From: Aromatoleum toluolicum
GTDB taxonomy: Bacteria > Pseudomonadota > Gammaproteobacteria > Burkholderiales > Rhodocyclaceae
Length of the DNA: 48,862 nucleotides
Assembly (NCBI RefSeq): GCF_012911005.2
Contig: NZ_WTVS01000044.1
Coordinates: 1 to 48,862, forward strand
Reading direction: 5' to 3'
Part shown: one piece after another, positions 15,055-22,898 of the stretch
How the letters are laid out: every line of letters begins with the position of its first letter
How positions within the stretch are numbered: position 1 is the stretch's first letter
Made by a program: the position numbers and the translations under genes
Notes under the pieces: generated by a model
The model's input: the letters and a program-made list of their open reading frames with translations, nothing else
Told to the model about the DNA's origin: nothing
The model's database searches: none

Positions 15055-16659
15055 TCAACGCTGCCCGGCACGGACGAATCCTGCCGCGCGCTCGCCGATC
15101 ATGATGGCCGCCGCATTCGTATTGCCGGAGATCAGGCGAGGCATCACCGATGCATCCGCGACGCGCAAACCGGCCACGCCGCGCACCGTGAGCTGCGAGT
15201 CCACCACGGCCGCCTCGTCCTCACCCATGCGGCAGGTGCCGACCGGATGATGCCCGGTGGTTCCGGCACGCCGGGCATAGTCGGCAAGCTGCGCAGGCGT
15301 CGCGGCCCCCACGCCGGGATAGACCTCGCTCGCGGTGATCGCGGCCAGGTCAGGCGCCGCCGCGATGCGCCGCGCCCACGCCATGCCGGCAAGGGTAAGG
15401 TCCAGGTCGTGCTCCGTGTTGAGGTAGTTCATGCGCACGAGCGGCTTGTGGGCCGGATCGGCGGACGCCAGCGCGATCGACCCGCGCGAAGTCGGACGGC
15501 AGACATTCGGCGCGAGCGTGTAGCCGGGGAACGCGTGCAGCGACTTCTTCTCGCCATCCAGATCGCCCGACAGCGGCAGCACGTGGAACTGGATATCCGG
15601 GCGCGGGACCTCCGGCCGGCTGCGCAGGAAGATCCCGACCTCGGCGGCGGGCATCGTCATTGCCCCGCGCTTGCGCAGCAGGTACTGCAGCACCTCGAGC
15701 AGCACCCTGGCGCCGCCGAGCCGGCCATTCATCGACGGCTGCCCGTCCTTGAGGCGCCACATCAGCGGCACGACGAGATGGTCCTGCAGATTGCGGCCGA
15801 CGCCAGGGGCATCGACGCGAACCTCGATGCCGTGGCGGGAGAGCTCGCTGCCCGGCCCGATCCCGGAGAGCATCAGGATCTGCGGCGTGACGATCGCGCC
15901 GGCGCACAGGATCACCTCGGCCCGCGCGCGGGCTTCGCGCACCTCGCTCCCGACGCGGTAAGAAACACCGACCGCCCGCTGCGCTTCGATGAGCACGCGG
16001 TTCACCGCCGCACCGGTGCGAATTTCCAGGTTCGCCCGATCGCGCGCGGGCCGCAGGTAGCCGTGCGCGGCCGAGCAGCGACGCGCGCCCGACAGGGTCG
16101 CCTGGTACAGCCCCACGCCTTCCTGGCTTGCGCCGTTGAAGTCGCGCGTGCGCGGAATTCCGGCCTGTTCCGCGCCCCGCATCAGGACTGCGGCGAGCGG
16201 CGACGGATCGACCAGGTCGGATACGACGATAGGGCCGTCATTGCCATGGTGGGCGTCGGCGATGGCGACATTGCGCTCCATCCGCAGGAAATGCGGCGCC
16301 ACGTCCTCCCAGCCCCAGCCCCGCGCGCCGTCCGCCACCCAGGCGTCGTAGTCCTCGCGCTGGCCGCGGATGTACAGCAGCCCGTTGATCGCGGAGCTGC
16401 CGCCGAGCACCTTGCCGCGCGGCAGCGGAATCCTGCGCCCCCCGAGGCCTGGCTCGGCCGCCGTCTCGTAGGCCCAGTTGAAGGCGCTGTCCGGCTCCTG
16501 CGTCTTGCCCCAGCCGGCCGGCATGTCGATCATCAGGTTCGCGTCGCGCCCGCCCGCTTCCAGCAGCAGCACGCGACAGGCCGCATCCTCGGACAGGCGG
16601 GCGGCCACCGCGCACCCGGCACTCCCCGCTCCGACGACGATGTAGTCGAAAAGCTCCAC
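15055..16659 (-). CDS. GMC-family FAD-dependent alcohol oxidoreductase
   Basis: A 534-residue glucose-methanol-choline oxidoreductase. The N-terminal dinucleotide-binding motif is DYIVVGAGSAGC. The GMC signature GRGKVLGGSSAING-like block appears as LPRGKVLGGSSAING (about 77-91). The C-terminal catalytic region has HHPVGTCRMG with the His, then NTNAAAIMIGERAA. The GTG start at 16659 has GGAGGA 5 nt upstream and follows the nitroreductase stop by 1 nt. It oxidises a primary or secondary alcohol to the carbonyl. The substrate is unknown; operon partners suggest a hydrophobic alcohol later oxidised to an acid. Confidence 0.84.
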   Translation of the reverse strand: MELFDYIVVGAGSAGCAVAARLSEDAACRVLLLEAGGRDANLMIDMPAGWGKTQEPDSAFNWAYETAAEPGLGGRRIPLPRGKVLGGSSAINGLLYIRGQREDYDAWVADGARGWGWEDVAPHFLRMERNVAIADAHHGNDGPIVVSDLVDPSPLAAVLMRGAEQAGIPRTRDFNGASQEGVGLYQATLSGARRCSAAHGYLRPARDRANLEIRTGAAVNRVLIEAQRAVGVSYRVGSEVREARARAEVILCAGAIVTPQILMLSGIGPGSELSRHGIEVRVDAPGVGRNLQDHLVVPLMWRLKDGQPSMNGRLGGARVLLEVLQYLLRKRGAMTMPAAEVGIFLRSRPEVPRPDIQFHVLPLSGDLDGEKKSLHAFPGYTLAPNVCRPTSRGSIALASADPAHKPLVRMNYLNTEHDLDLTLAGMAWARRIAAAPDLAAITASEVYPGVGAATPAQLADYARRAGTTGHHPVGTCRMGEDEAAVVDSQLTVRGVAGLRVADASVMPRLISGNTNAAAIMIGERAAGFVRAGQR

Positions 16660-16660
16660 C

Positions 16661-17353
16661 TCAGTCCTCCCGGATCACGGTGCAGGCCTCCACATCCCGT
16701 GGCAGGCGCAGCGCATTGACCGGCGCGGCAGGATCGGGGCGGCCGAAGGACATGCCGAACAGCAGCTGCCAGCCGGGCTCGATCCCGAACTCGGCGCGAA
16801 CCAGATCGGGATGAAAGCTCAACGCCGTCTGCGGGCAGCTGGCGTAGCCCATGCTCGTCAGCGCGAGCATGAGCGTCTGCGCGCACATGCCCAGATCGGC
16901 CGCCTCGCGCGTGCCGGCGCCGGGCGAGAGGAAGAAGAAGGCCGCGTGTGGCGCGTCGAAGAAGCGGTAGTTGCGCATGAACTGCGCGAGTCGCGCCGCC
17001 TTGTCCGCGCGCGCGATGCCCGCGGCGCCGTAAAGCGCCTCGGCGGCCGCGAACTGGCGCGCCTGCTGGACGCCCTCGTAACGTCCGTCGTAGGGGAAGT
17101 CGGGATTCATGCGCCCGGCGGCCATGGCCTCGCTGATCGCCGCGGCCAGCCGATCGCGCAGCGCCCCGCCGGCGACCGCGATCTTCCACGGCTGGGTATT
17201 GCAGTTCGACGGTGCGCGGCAGGCCAGGCTCAGCGCGCGCTCGATGTCGCCGCGCGGCAGCGGCTCGGGCAGGAAGGCGCGGGTCGAGACGCGACGCTCG
17301 ACGAGCTCGGCAAAGCTCGCGGCGAGCGACTCTTTCGATTCAGAATGCAGCAT
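16661..17353 (-). CDS. Nitroreductase-family FMN oxidoreductase
   Basis: A 230-residue nitroreductase-fold protein with RRVSTRAFLPEPL at the N-terminus (flavin phosphate-binding Arg residues), CRAPSNCNTQPWK, and a C-terminal LLFGMSFGRPD. The start is set at ATG 17353, which has GAGGAA at 7 nt; an in-frame ATG at 17371 has none. Family members use NAD(P)H and FMN to reduce nitro groups, quinones or conjugated enones. Within this operon of CoA and alcohol-oxidising enzymes an ene-type or quinone reduction is plausible but unproven. It is 24 nt downstream of the hydratase gene and almost abuts the GMC gene. Confidence 0.8.
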   Translation of the reverse strand: MLHSESKESLAASFAELVERRVSTRAFLPEPLPRGDIERALSLACRAPSNCNTQPWKIAVAGGALRDRLAAAISEAMAAGRMNPDFPYDGRYEGVQQARQFAAAEALYGAAGIARADKAARLAQFMRNYRFFDAPHAAFFFLSPGAGTREAADLGMCAQTLMLALTSMGYASCPQTALSFHPDLVRAEFGIEPGWQLLFGMSFGRPDPAAPVNALRLPRDVEACTVIRED

Positions 17354-17377
17354 CGGAGAATTCCTCGTCATCGGCTG

Positions 17378-18169
17378 TCAGCGGCCTTCCCAGACCGGCG
17401 CGCGCTTCTCGTTGAAGGCCATGATGCCTTCGACGACGTCGCGGCTCGCGCGCATCGCCTCGATCGCCGCGTAGCCGCCCGCGTCCTGACGCCGGATCGC
17501 CTCGTCCAGCGGCAGCGCGAGGCCTTCTCCCACGGCCGCCTTGGTCGCGCGCAAAGCGAGCGGCGCGTTCGCGCACAGCAGATCGCACCAGCGTGCCAGC
17601 GCCGCGTCCATGCCGCCCTCCTCGACCACCTCGTTGATCAGCCCCCACGCCTCCGCCTGGCTCGCACCGATGGTGCGCCCCGTGAGCAGGAGATCCATTG
17701 CGCGCTTCATGCCGATCTGCCTAGGCAGCCGGTGCATGCCGCCGGCGTAGGCGACGGCGCCGATGCGCGGCTCGGGCAGGGCGAAGCTGGAATTGCGCGT
17801 GGCCAGGACGATGTCGCACGCGAGCGCGACCTCGAACCCCCCACCCATCGCGATGCCTTCGACGGCCGCGATGACGGGCTTGTCGAGCTTGAAACGACTG
17901 GTCAGTCCGCCATAACCGGTCTCGGGTATCCGGTAGGGTTCCCCACCCTCCAGTGCCGTGCGCATCGCGCGGATGTCCCCACCTGCCGAGAACGCGCGAC
18001 CGCCCGCCCCGCGGACCACGGCGATCCAGAGTTCGTTGTCGGACGCGAAAGCGTCAAAGGCACTCGACATGAGGGCCTGGGTTTCGGGGTCGAGGGCATT
18101 CATCGCCTCGGGGCGATTGATGGTGACGGTCATCACGCGACCGTCGATGCGGGTCAGTACCTTGCTCAT
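17378..18169 (-). CDS. Enoyl-CoA hydratase/isomerase with intact catalytic glutamates
   Basis: A 263-residue crotonase. The oxyanion-hole segment is AFSAGGDIRAM, and both classical catalytic Glu residues are kept (GGGFEVALACD and FALPEPRIG), so normal syn-hydration of a trans-2-enoyl-CoA is expected. The start ATG at 18169 overlaps the stop of the upstream APH-type gene as ATGA, and GGAG lies about 10 nt before it. This contrasts with the two ipd-operon crotonases, which have lost one or both glutamates. Confidence 0.82.
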   Translation of the reverse strand: MSKVLTRIDGRVMTVTINRPEAMNALDPETQALMSSAFDAFASDNELWIAVVRGAGGRAFSAGGDIRAMRTALEGGEPYRIPETGYGGLTSRFKLDKPVIAAVEGIAMGGGFEVALACDIVLATRNSSFALPEPRIGAVAYAGGMHRLPRQIGMKRAMDLLLTGRTIGASQAEAWGLINEVVEEGGMDAALARWCDLLCANAPLALRATKAAVGEGLALPLDEAIRRQDAGGYAAIEAMRASRDVVEGIMAFNEKRAPVWEGR

Positions 18170-19290
18170 GCTGTCATTGCTCCTGCAGTTATTGGGAAAG
18201 GCGAGGCGAACGGAAGACCCTGCTCGGCGGCGAGGAGGCGCAGTAACGCGCTGCCACCGTTCTCGAGATCCATCCGTTGCCCGGCGGGGACGAGGCCCCG
18301 TGCCATGAACATGCAGCCGATGCGCGCCATGATCAGCGCGAATCTGAAGGCGCAGAACACTTCGTAATACGGGAGATCGCGCGCCGACAGACCGCTGCAC
18401 CGCTCCCAGTGGGCGATGGTTTCCGCGCGCGACGGGAGACCCTCGAGTCGCCTAAACCCGTATCCGTCGCACAGGGAGCGGTCGAGCATGATCCACCAGG
18501 CCAGATCGTCGACAGGATTGCCCAGATGCGCGGACTCCCAGTCGAGCAGTCCGGTGCAGCGGTCGTCGTCGGAATCGAACAGGCAATTGCCGAGCTTGGG
18601 GTCGCCCCAGCACAGGCCTATCGGTCCGCCCTGCGGGCGGTTCACCTCCAGCCAATCCAGTGCGGCGCGCAGCAGCGGATAGGGTTCGGCGAGCGATTCC
18701 GCCCAGACAAGGAAGGCGCGCGACTCGCGCAATTGATGGTCAAGCGGGGTTTCGCCCGAGGTCCGATGGTCGAGAAAGCTGAAATCGTAGGCGGCGCAGT
18801 CCAACCGATTCACGCGGGCCATCATCTCGACCCCGTTCAGCCAAACCGCACGCCGCCGTGCGGCCGACAGATCGTGCAACCAGCCGGCAAGATGGTAGGG
18901 CGGGTTCTCCCCCGGCGTCCGCCCCGACAGGTGCTCCATCACATAGAACGGACGCCCGAAGGGATTGCCGGCCGCGTCATCCGTGAGCGCGCAACCGAAC
19001 AGTCGCGGCACGGGAATATCGCTTCCAGCGAGGCGCTCCATGCAGCGGTACTGAAGCGAGAGGTCGTAGGACGGGAACAGCGCGAGTTCCGAGGGCTGCA
19101 GGCGTAGTACCGCCGGCATGCGCTTGAACTCACCGTCCCGCTCCCATTCCAGATCGAGCAGCCAGGTCTCGTTTGAAAACCCCTGGCTCGGCAGACGCAC
19201 GTCCTTCACTTCCAGGCCGCGCCTGTCGGGCCATCGCGACGTCAGCCAGTCGCGCAAGGCTGTGCCGACGGCTTCGGGGCTTGCTTGCAT
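18166..19290 (-). CDS. APH-type phosphotransferase, ACAD11 kinase-domain-like
   Basis: A 374-residue aminoglycoside-phosphotransferase-fold protein. The catalytic loop reads LCWGDPKLGNCLF (Asp and Asn kept, the usual His replaced by Trp), followed by the metal-binding LLDWESAHLGNPVDDLAW. GAGGAG precedes the ATG at 19290. Proteins of this group are the bacterial counterparts of the kinase domain of ACAD10/ACAD11, which phosphorylates hydroxyacyl-CoAs so that they can be eliminated and enter beta-oxidation. Here it is first in an operon with a hydratase, not fused to an acyl-CoA dehydrogenase. An antibiotic-resistance function is unlikely. Confidence 0.78.
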   Translation of the reverse strand: MQASPEAVGTALRDWLTSRWPDRRGLEVKDVRLPSQGFSNETWLLDLEWERDGEFKRMPAVLRLQPSELALFPSYDLSLQYRCMERLAGSDIPVPRLFGCALTDDAAGNPFGRPFYVMEHLSGRTPGENPPYHLAGWLHDLSAARRRAVWLNGVEMMARVNRLDCAAYDFSFLDHRTSGETPLDHQLRESRAFLVWAESLAEPYPLLRAALDWLEVNRPQGGPIGLCWGDPKLGNCLFDSDDDRCTGLLDWESAHLGNPVDDLAWWIMLDRSLCDGYGFRRLEGLPSRAETIAHWERCSGLSARDLPYYEVFCAFRFALIMARIGCMFMARGLVPAGQRMDLENGGSALLRLLAAEQGLPFASPFPITAGAMTA

Positions 19291-19345
19291 GCGGGAGTCT
19301 CCTCGTACTTGTCGCCCGCCACCGGCACGGATCCGGGGCGGATGC

Positions 19346-19404
19346 GAAAAGTATAGGGAGCGCAGGACGAGACCGTGATTCGCATTCCCGCAGGCGCGAA
19401 TCAC
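19346..19404 (-). promoter_or_regulatory. Promoter and inverted repeat of the kinase-GMC-ALDH operon
   Basis: On the minus strand GCTCCCTATACTTTTC (19361-19346) contains a TATACT -10 element. The same 16 bases occur on the plus strand at 20283-20298, before the sulfatase operon. Just upstream is a perfect 9-bp inverted repeat GTGATTCGC/GCGAATCAC (19375-19383 and 19396-19404, spacer 12), overlapping the -35 position, as expected for a repressor operator. The TetR gene beginning its 3' end at 19491 is the obvious candidate regulator. The rest of 19291-19490 shows no gene. Confidence 0.6.
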
Positions 19405-19490
19405 AACTCAACTACTTGAATCGTTTATGTATTTGCGACCAAACCGGGCGGCTGCACAGGTCCCATCGCATTTCCAGCCCCGGCGCGTGT

Positions 19491-20168
19491 TCAGGCGGAG
19501 GCGTTGACGCCGAGCGCGCCCAGCGCCATCGCCACCAGGCAGTCGAGAAACTCCGGTCGGCTCACGCGTTCGGGCGCATCTTCCAGTGCGACGCGGATGG
19601 TCGCGCGCGAGGCCATGCCGAGCATGTAGGCGGCCATGTCGCGGCGAGCGGGATCGAGATCGGGCACATACAGATTCACGAACGCACCCCACGCCTCATC
19701 GACATACTGGCTGGTGCTCTCGTAAGGTCCCAGCCGCAGGCCGACTTGCAGTTCCGGATGATATTTCAGATGGAATTCCGCGTTGAGTCGGTGCAGGCGC
19801 AATTCCTGTCGAATCATGTTGCCCAGGATCTCGCGCAATGCAGCGTCGAGCGGCAGGCCCACCACGCGTTGCCGCAGCGCCGGAACATGGACTGTCGCCT
19901 CCTCGTGGAGGATGTGATCGAAGGCGAGGCTGACCACCGCATCCTTGTTCGGAAAATACTGGTAGATCGAGCCCACGGCCACCCCCGACACTTCGGAGAG
20001 ACGATTGACGGTCAGCGCCTCCGCCCCCTCCTTGTCCAGGATCTGCAGGCAGGCCTCGACCAGCGCCGCCACGAGCGAGCGCGAACGCGACTGCGACGGC
20101 ACCTTGCGCGGAGCGGGCAGGCGACCGCTGCCCTTCTCCCCTTCGCGAACGGTCTTCTTGCTGGTCAT
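19491..20168 (-). CDS. TetR-family transcriptional regulator
   Basis: A 225-residue TetR protein. The N-terminal HTH spans about residues 35-80, with LTVNRLSEVSGVAVGSIYQYFPNKDAV characteristic of the recognition helix. The C-terminal ligand domain is not assignable. The ATG at 20168 has only a distant GGGAGG (12 nt), so the start is moderately sure. It lies between two operons whose promoters share a 16-nt core, one downstream on the same strand (kinase to aldehyde dehydrogenase) and one divergent (sulfatase). It is probably their local repressor, responding to a hydrophobic substrate or CoA ester. Confidence 0.83.
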   Translation of the reverse strand: MTSKKTVREGEKGSGRLPAPRKVPSQSRSRSLVAALVEACLQILDKEGAEALTVNRLSEVSGVAVGSIYQYFPNKDAVVSLAFDHILHEEATVHVPALRQRVVGLPLDAALREILGNMIRQELRLHRLNAEFHLKYHPELQVGLRLGPYESTSQYVDEAWGAFVNLYVPDLDPARRDMAAYMLGMASRATIRVALEDAPERVSRPEFLDCLVAMALGALGVNASA

Positions 20169-20248
20169 AAGAATGCGAGACCTCCCGGGGCTTCTCCCGA
20201 AATCGGAGTAATTATTCCAAATAAACAGACGCTTGCAGGCGGAAATCG

Positions 20249-20298
20249 GCTCGACCAATACGAATTCCGGTGCGATGGGACTGCTCCCTATACTTTTC
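20249..20298 (+). promoter_or_regulatory. Promoter of the sulfatase operon, twin of the kinase-operon promoter
   Basis: GCTCCCTATACTTTTC (20283-20298) is identical to the promoter core before the kinase operon. Both are preceded, 10-11 nt upstream, by a similar 15-mer: AATACGAATTCCGGT here and AATGCGAATCACGGT there, 12 of 15 identical. The -10 would be TATACT. A 13-bp palindrome TTATTCCAAATAA (20212-20224) lies closer to the tetR start. The remainder of 20169-20457 shows no gene. Confidence 0.55.
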
Positions 20299-20457
20299 CC
20301 ACCCCCGCGGTCGGGCACATCGACCGCTGCAAGCATGCCGCAGCACTCTAACAAACGGGCGCGGGAATCGAGCAGATTCGAAAGCCCGCGCGCGATCCGG
20401 ACGAATGCGGGGCGGCAACGGCCTCGCACGAGGCCGCTCATCGACAAGGAGACCGGG

Positions 20458-21612
20458 ATGAACGGAGGCAGCGTGGGCCCCCTGCTCGCGGCAGACGAGG
20501 GATTCAACCACCAGATTGTCGAGACCTTCGCGAGCGTCAGCCACACCGACCTCGCGTGGACCGAGAAGGTGTGCGGCATGGCTGCGGCCCGGGACGGTTC
20601 GCTGCAGATCGGGTTCGGCTTCGGCAAGTACGTGAACCGCAACGTCGTCGACGGGTACGGCGGGGTTTCCCGCGGCGTGGAGCAATGGGTAGTGCAGGCC
20701 AGCCGGGAACTCTCCCGTTCGCCGGACGATGTCGATGTCGGGCCCCTGCACTACGAAGTCATCGAAGCGCTCAGGCGCATCCGCGTCCGGCTCGAGCCGA
20801 ACGACGCGCAGCCGATCGGCTTCGATGTCGAGCTCGAAGGCATCGTGCCGTGCTTCGCCGAAGAGCGCGAGGATCGGCGCGGCTTGACGGGCTACCGTCG
20901 CACCGCCGACCAGATCCGCTATCACCAGACCGGCCACGCCCGCGGCTGGGTGGAGGTCGACGGGCGGCGCACCGAAATCACGCCCGAGTCCTGGATCATG
21001 ACGCGCGACCATTCATGGGGCATCCGTCCCGGCGTCGGCCGCCCGGTGACGGATGTCGCCCCCGAGCTGGTCGACTCGGAACACATCCGCGTACTCGCCG
21101 TCTGGAATCCTCTCTACTTCCAGGACCGGGACAGCGCCACCTACGCCTTCCACCAGTACTACCTGCACTACTCGGCACCGGGTTTCGACCAGAAACGGGT
21201 GCAGGGGCATTTCGAATATGCGGACGGCCGTCGCATTGCCGTCGCGATGATCGAACCCGCGCTTCGCTTCGCGCCCGAGAACCGTCGCCTGCTGGGCGGG
21301 GTGTTCCGCCTGCGCATGCAGGACGGTAGCACCCGCGAACTTGCGGCGCGCCCGCTCGGCGATACGGGCTTCCATCTCGGCGGCGGGCTCTATCACCGCC
21401 TGGACGGCCGGAACCACGGCACCTACTGCGGCCCGCTGCACGTCGAAGGCGAGTACTTCGCCGACTGCTCACACCCCGAGGCCGTCGCGATCCTCAACCA
21501 GTTCCGCGACTGCATGATCGAGGTCACGGACAGCGCCACCGGCGCGACCGGGTGGGGGAACTGCCAGACCTACGTCTCCGGGGCATGGCCCGAACTCGGG
21601 CTGCCGTCATGA
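20458..21612 (+). CDS. Conserved protein of unknown function (RDHSWGxRP motif)
   Basis: A 384-residue, mostly beta-strand-like protein without signal peptide. The ATG at 20458 has AAGGAG at 6 nt. Notable is TRDHSWGIRPGVG (about 181-193), followed by stretches rich in Tyr and aromatic residues and a second repeat-like half ending YCGPLHVEGEYFADC. This reminds me of the lipocalin-like hydroxyneurosporene-synthase/AttH group and DUF7064/7065 proteins, but I cannot confirm it. Its stop overlaps the start of the sulfatase-maturase gene (ATGA), so it belongs to the sulfatase operon and may handle the same hydrophobic substrate. Confidence 0.6.
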   Translation: MNGGSVGPLLAADEGFNHQIVETFASVSHTDLAWTEKVCGMAAARDGSLQIGFGFGKYVNRNVVDGYGGVSRGVEQWVVQASRELSRSPDDVDVGPLHYEVIEALRRIRVRLEPNDAQPIGFDVELEGIVPCFAEEREDRRGLTGYRRTADQIRYHQTGHARGWVEVDGRRTEITPESWIMTRDHSWGIRPGVGRPVTDVAPELVDSEHIRVLAVWNPLYFQDRDSATYAFHQYYLHYSAPGFDQKRVQGHFEYADGRRIAVAMIEPALRFAPENRRLLGGVFRLRMQDGSTRELAARPLGDTGFHLGGGLYHRLDGRNHGTYCGPLHVEGEYFADCSHPEAVAILNQFRDCMIEVTDSATGATGWGNCQTYVSGAWPELGLPS

Positions 21613-22898
21613 ACGCCCAGCCCCGCTGCAACCTGCCTCCCCTGCCCCCGGGCCGGCAGTACCGCTTCCACGTCATGGTGAAACCGGCCGGCGCGCTGTG
21701 CAATCTCGACTGCCCGTACTGCTTCTACCTGCACAAATCCGAACTGCTCGGGCACCCGCGCAACGCGCGCCTCAGCGACGCGCTGCTCGAAACCCATATC
21801 CGGCAGTACATCGAGGCGCAGACCGGCGACGAGGTGGTCTTCTCGTGGCAGGGCGGCGAGCCCACCGTGATGGGCCTGGACTTCTTCCGCCGTGTGGTCG
21901 AACTGCAGGCCCGCCACCGCAAGCCCGGCCAGCGCATCGAGAATGACCTGCAGACCAACGGCCTGCTCCTCGACGACGAGTGGGTGGCCTTCCTCAAGGC
22001 ACACGGCTTCGTCGTGGGCCTGAGCCTCGACGGCACGCGTGAACTGCATGACCGCTACCGCCCGACGAAGGGTGGCGAACCGACCTTCGATCGCGTAATC
22101 GCGGCCGCAGGGCGACTGGCCGCCGCCGAGGTGCCCTTCGCGCTGCTGTGCGTCGTCAATCGCGACGTCGCCCGCGCGCCGCTGGACGTCTATCGCGCCC
22201 TGCGCGCCGTTCCCGGCACCTTCCGCATCCAGTTCACGCCCTGCGTCGAGACGCGCGACTTCAAGCTCCGCGCCCCCGGCCTGCAACGCGACGCCGCGAT
22301 GCCGCCCCTGGGCACCCCGCGCACGCGGCCGGAACACCCGCTGTCCATCGTCACCGAGTGGTCGGTCGATGCGCGCGACTACGGCGATTTCCTCACGACC
22401 GTCTGGCGCGAGTGGCTCGCGCACGACTTCGGGCGCCTGCACATCAACGTGTTCGAGACGGCGGTCGCGCAGTCGCTGGGCCTGCCCGCGCAGATGTGCA
22501 CGAGCGGACCGGTCTGCGGCAAGGCGATGGCTCTCGAGCAGGACGGCGAGCTCTACGCTTGCGATCATTTCGTCTATCCGGAATTTCGCCTCGGCAATAT
22601 CCGCGAGCTCCACGAAGGCGACCTCGCCTTCTCGCAGCGGCAAACCGACTTCGGCCTCGCCAAGCACGACAGCCTGCCCGGTTTCTGCCGCCGCTGCCCA
22701 CACCTGAACCTGTGCTGGGGCGAGTGCCCGAAGAACCGCCTGCTGCGCACACCCGACGGCGAGGCGGGCCTCAACTACCTGTGCGAGGGGCTGCAGGCCT
22801 TCTATGCGCAGGTCGCCCAGGACATGCCGGAGATTCGGCGCCGGCTCGGCGTCCCGACACCTGGCACCCCAACCCCAACCAATGGAGACACCCGATGA
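21609..22898 (+). CDS. Anaerobic sulfatase-maturating enzyme, radical SAM/SPASM
   Basis: A 429-residue radical SAM protein. The CxxxCxxC cluster is C31, C35, C38 in CNLDCPYCFY, followed by FSWQGGEPT for SAM binding. A SPASM domain with many cysteines ends in CRRCPHLNLCWGECPKNR. This is the anSME/AtsB type that converts the active-site Ser or Cys of sulfatases into formylglycine in the cytoplasm. It is translationally coupled on both sides: its ATG overlaps the upstream stop, and its stop overlaps the sulfatase ATG. Its presence matches the Ser-type active site of the adjacent sulfatase. Confidence 0.9.
   Translation: MNAQPRCNLPPLPPGRQYRFHVMVKPAGALCNLDCPYCFYLHKSELLGHPRNARLSDALLETHIRQYIEAQTGDEVVFSWQGGEPTVMGLDFFRRVVELQARHRKPGQRIENDLQTNGLLLDDEWVAFLKAHGFVVGLSLDGTRELHDRYRPTKGGEPTFDRVIAAAGRLAAAEVPFALLCVVNRDVARAPLDVYRALRAVPGTFRIQFTPCVETRDFKLRAPGLQRDAAMPPLGTPRTRPEHPLSIVTEWSVDARDYGDFLTTVWREWLAHDFGRLHINVFETAVAQSLGLPAQMCTSGPVCGKAMALEQDGELYACDHFVYPEFRLGNIRELHEGDLAFSQRQTDFGLAKHDSLPGFCRRCPHLNLCWGECPKNRLLRTPDGEAGLNYLCEGLQAFYAQVAQDMPEIRRRLGVPTPGTPTPTNGDTR

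Noticed and set aside
18166-19290. Aminoglycoside resistance kinase
   Set aside because: The fold is shared, but the gene heads a CoA and alcohol-oxidation operon and resembles the ACAD10/11 kinase domain rather than resistance enzymes.
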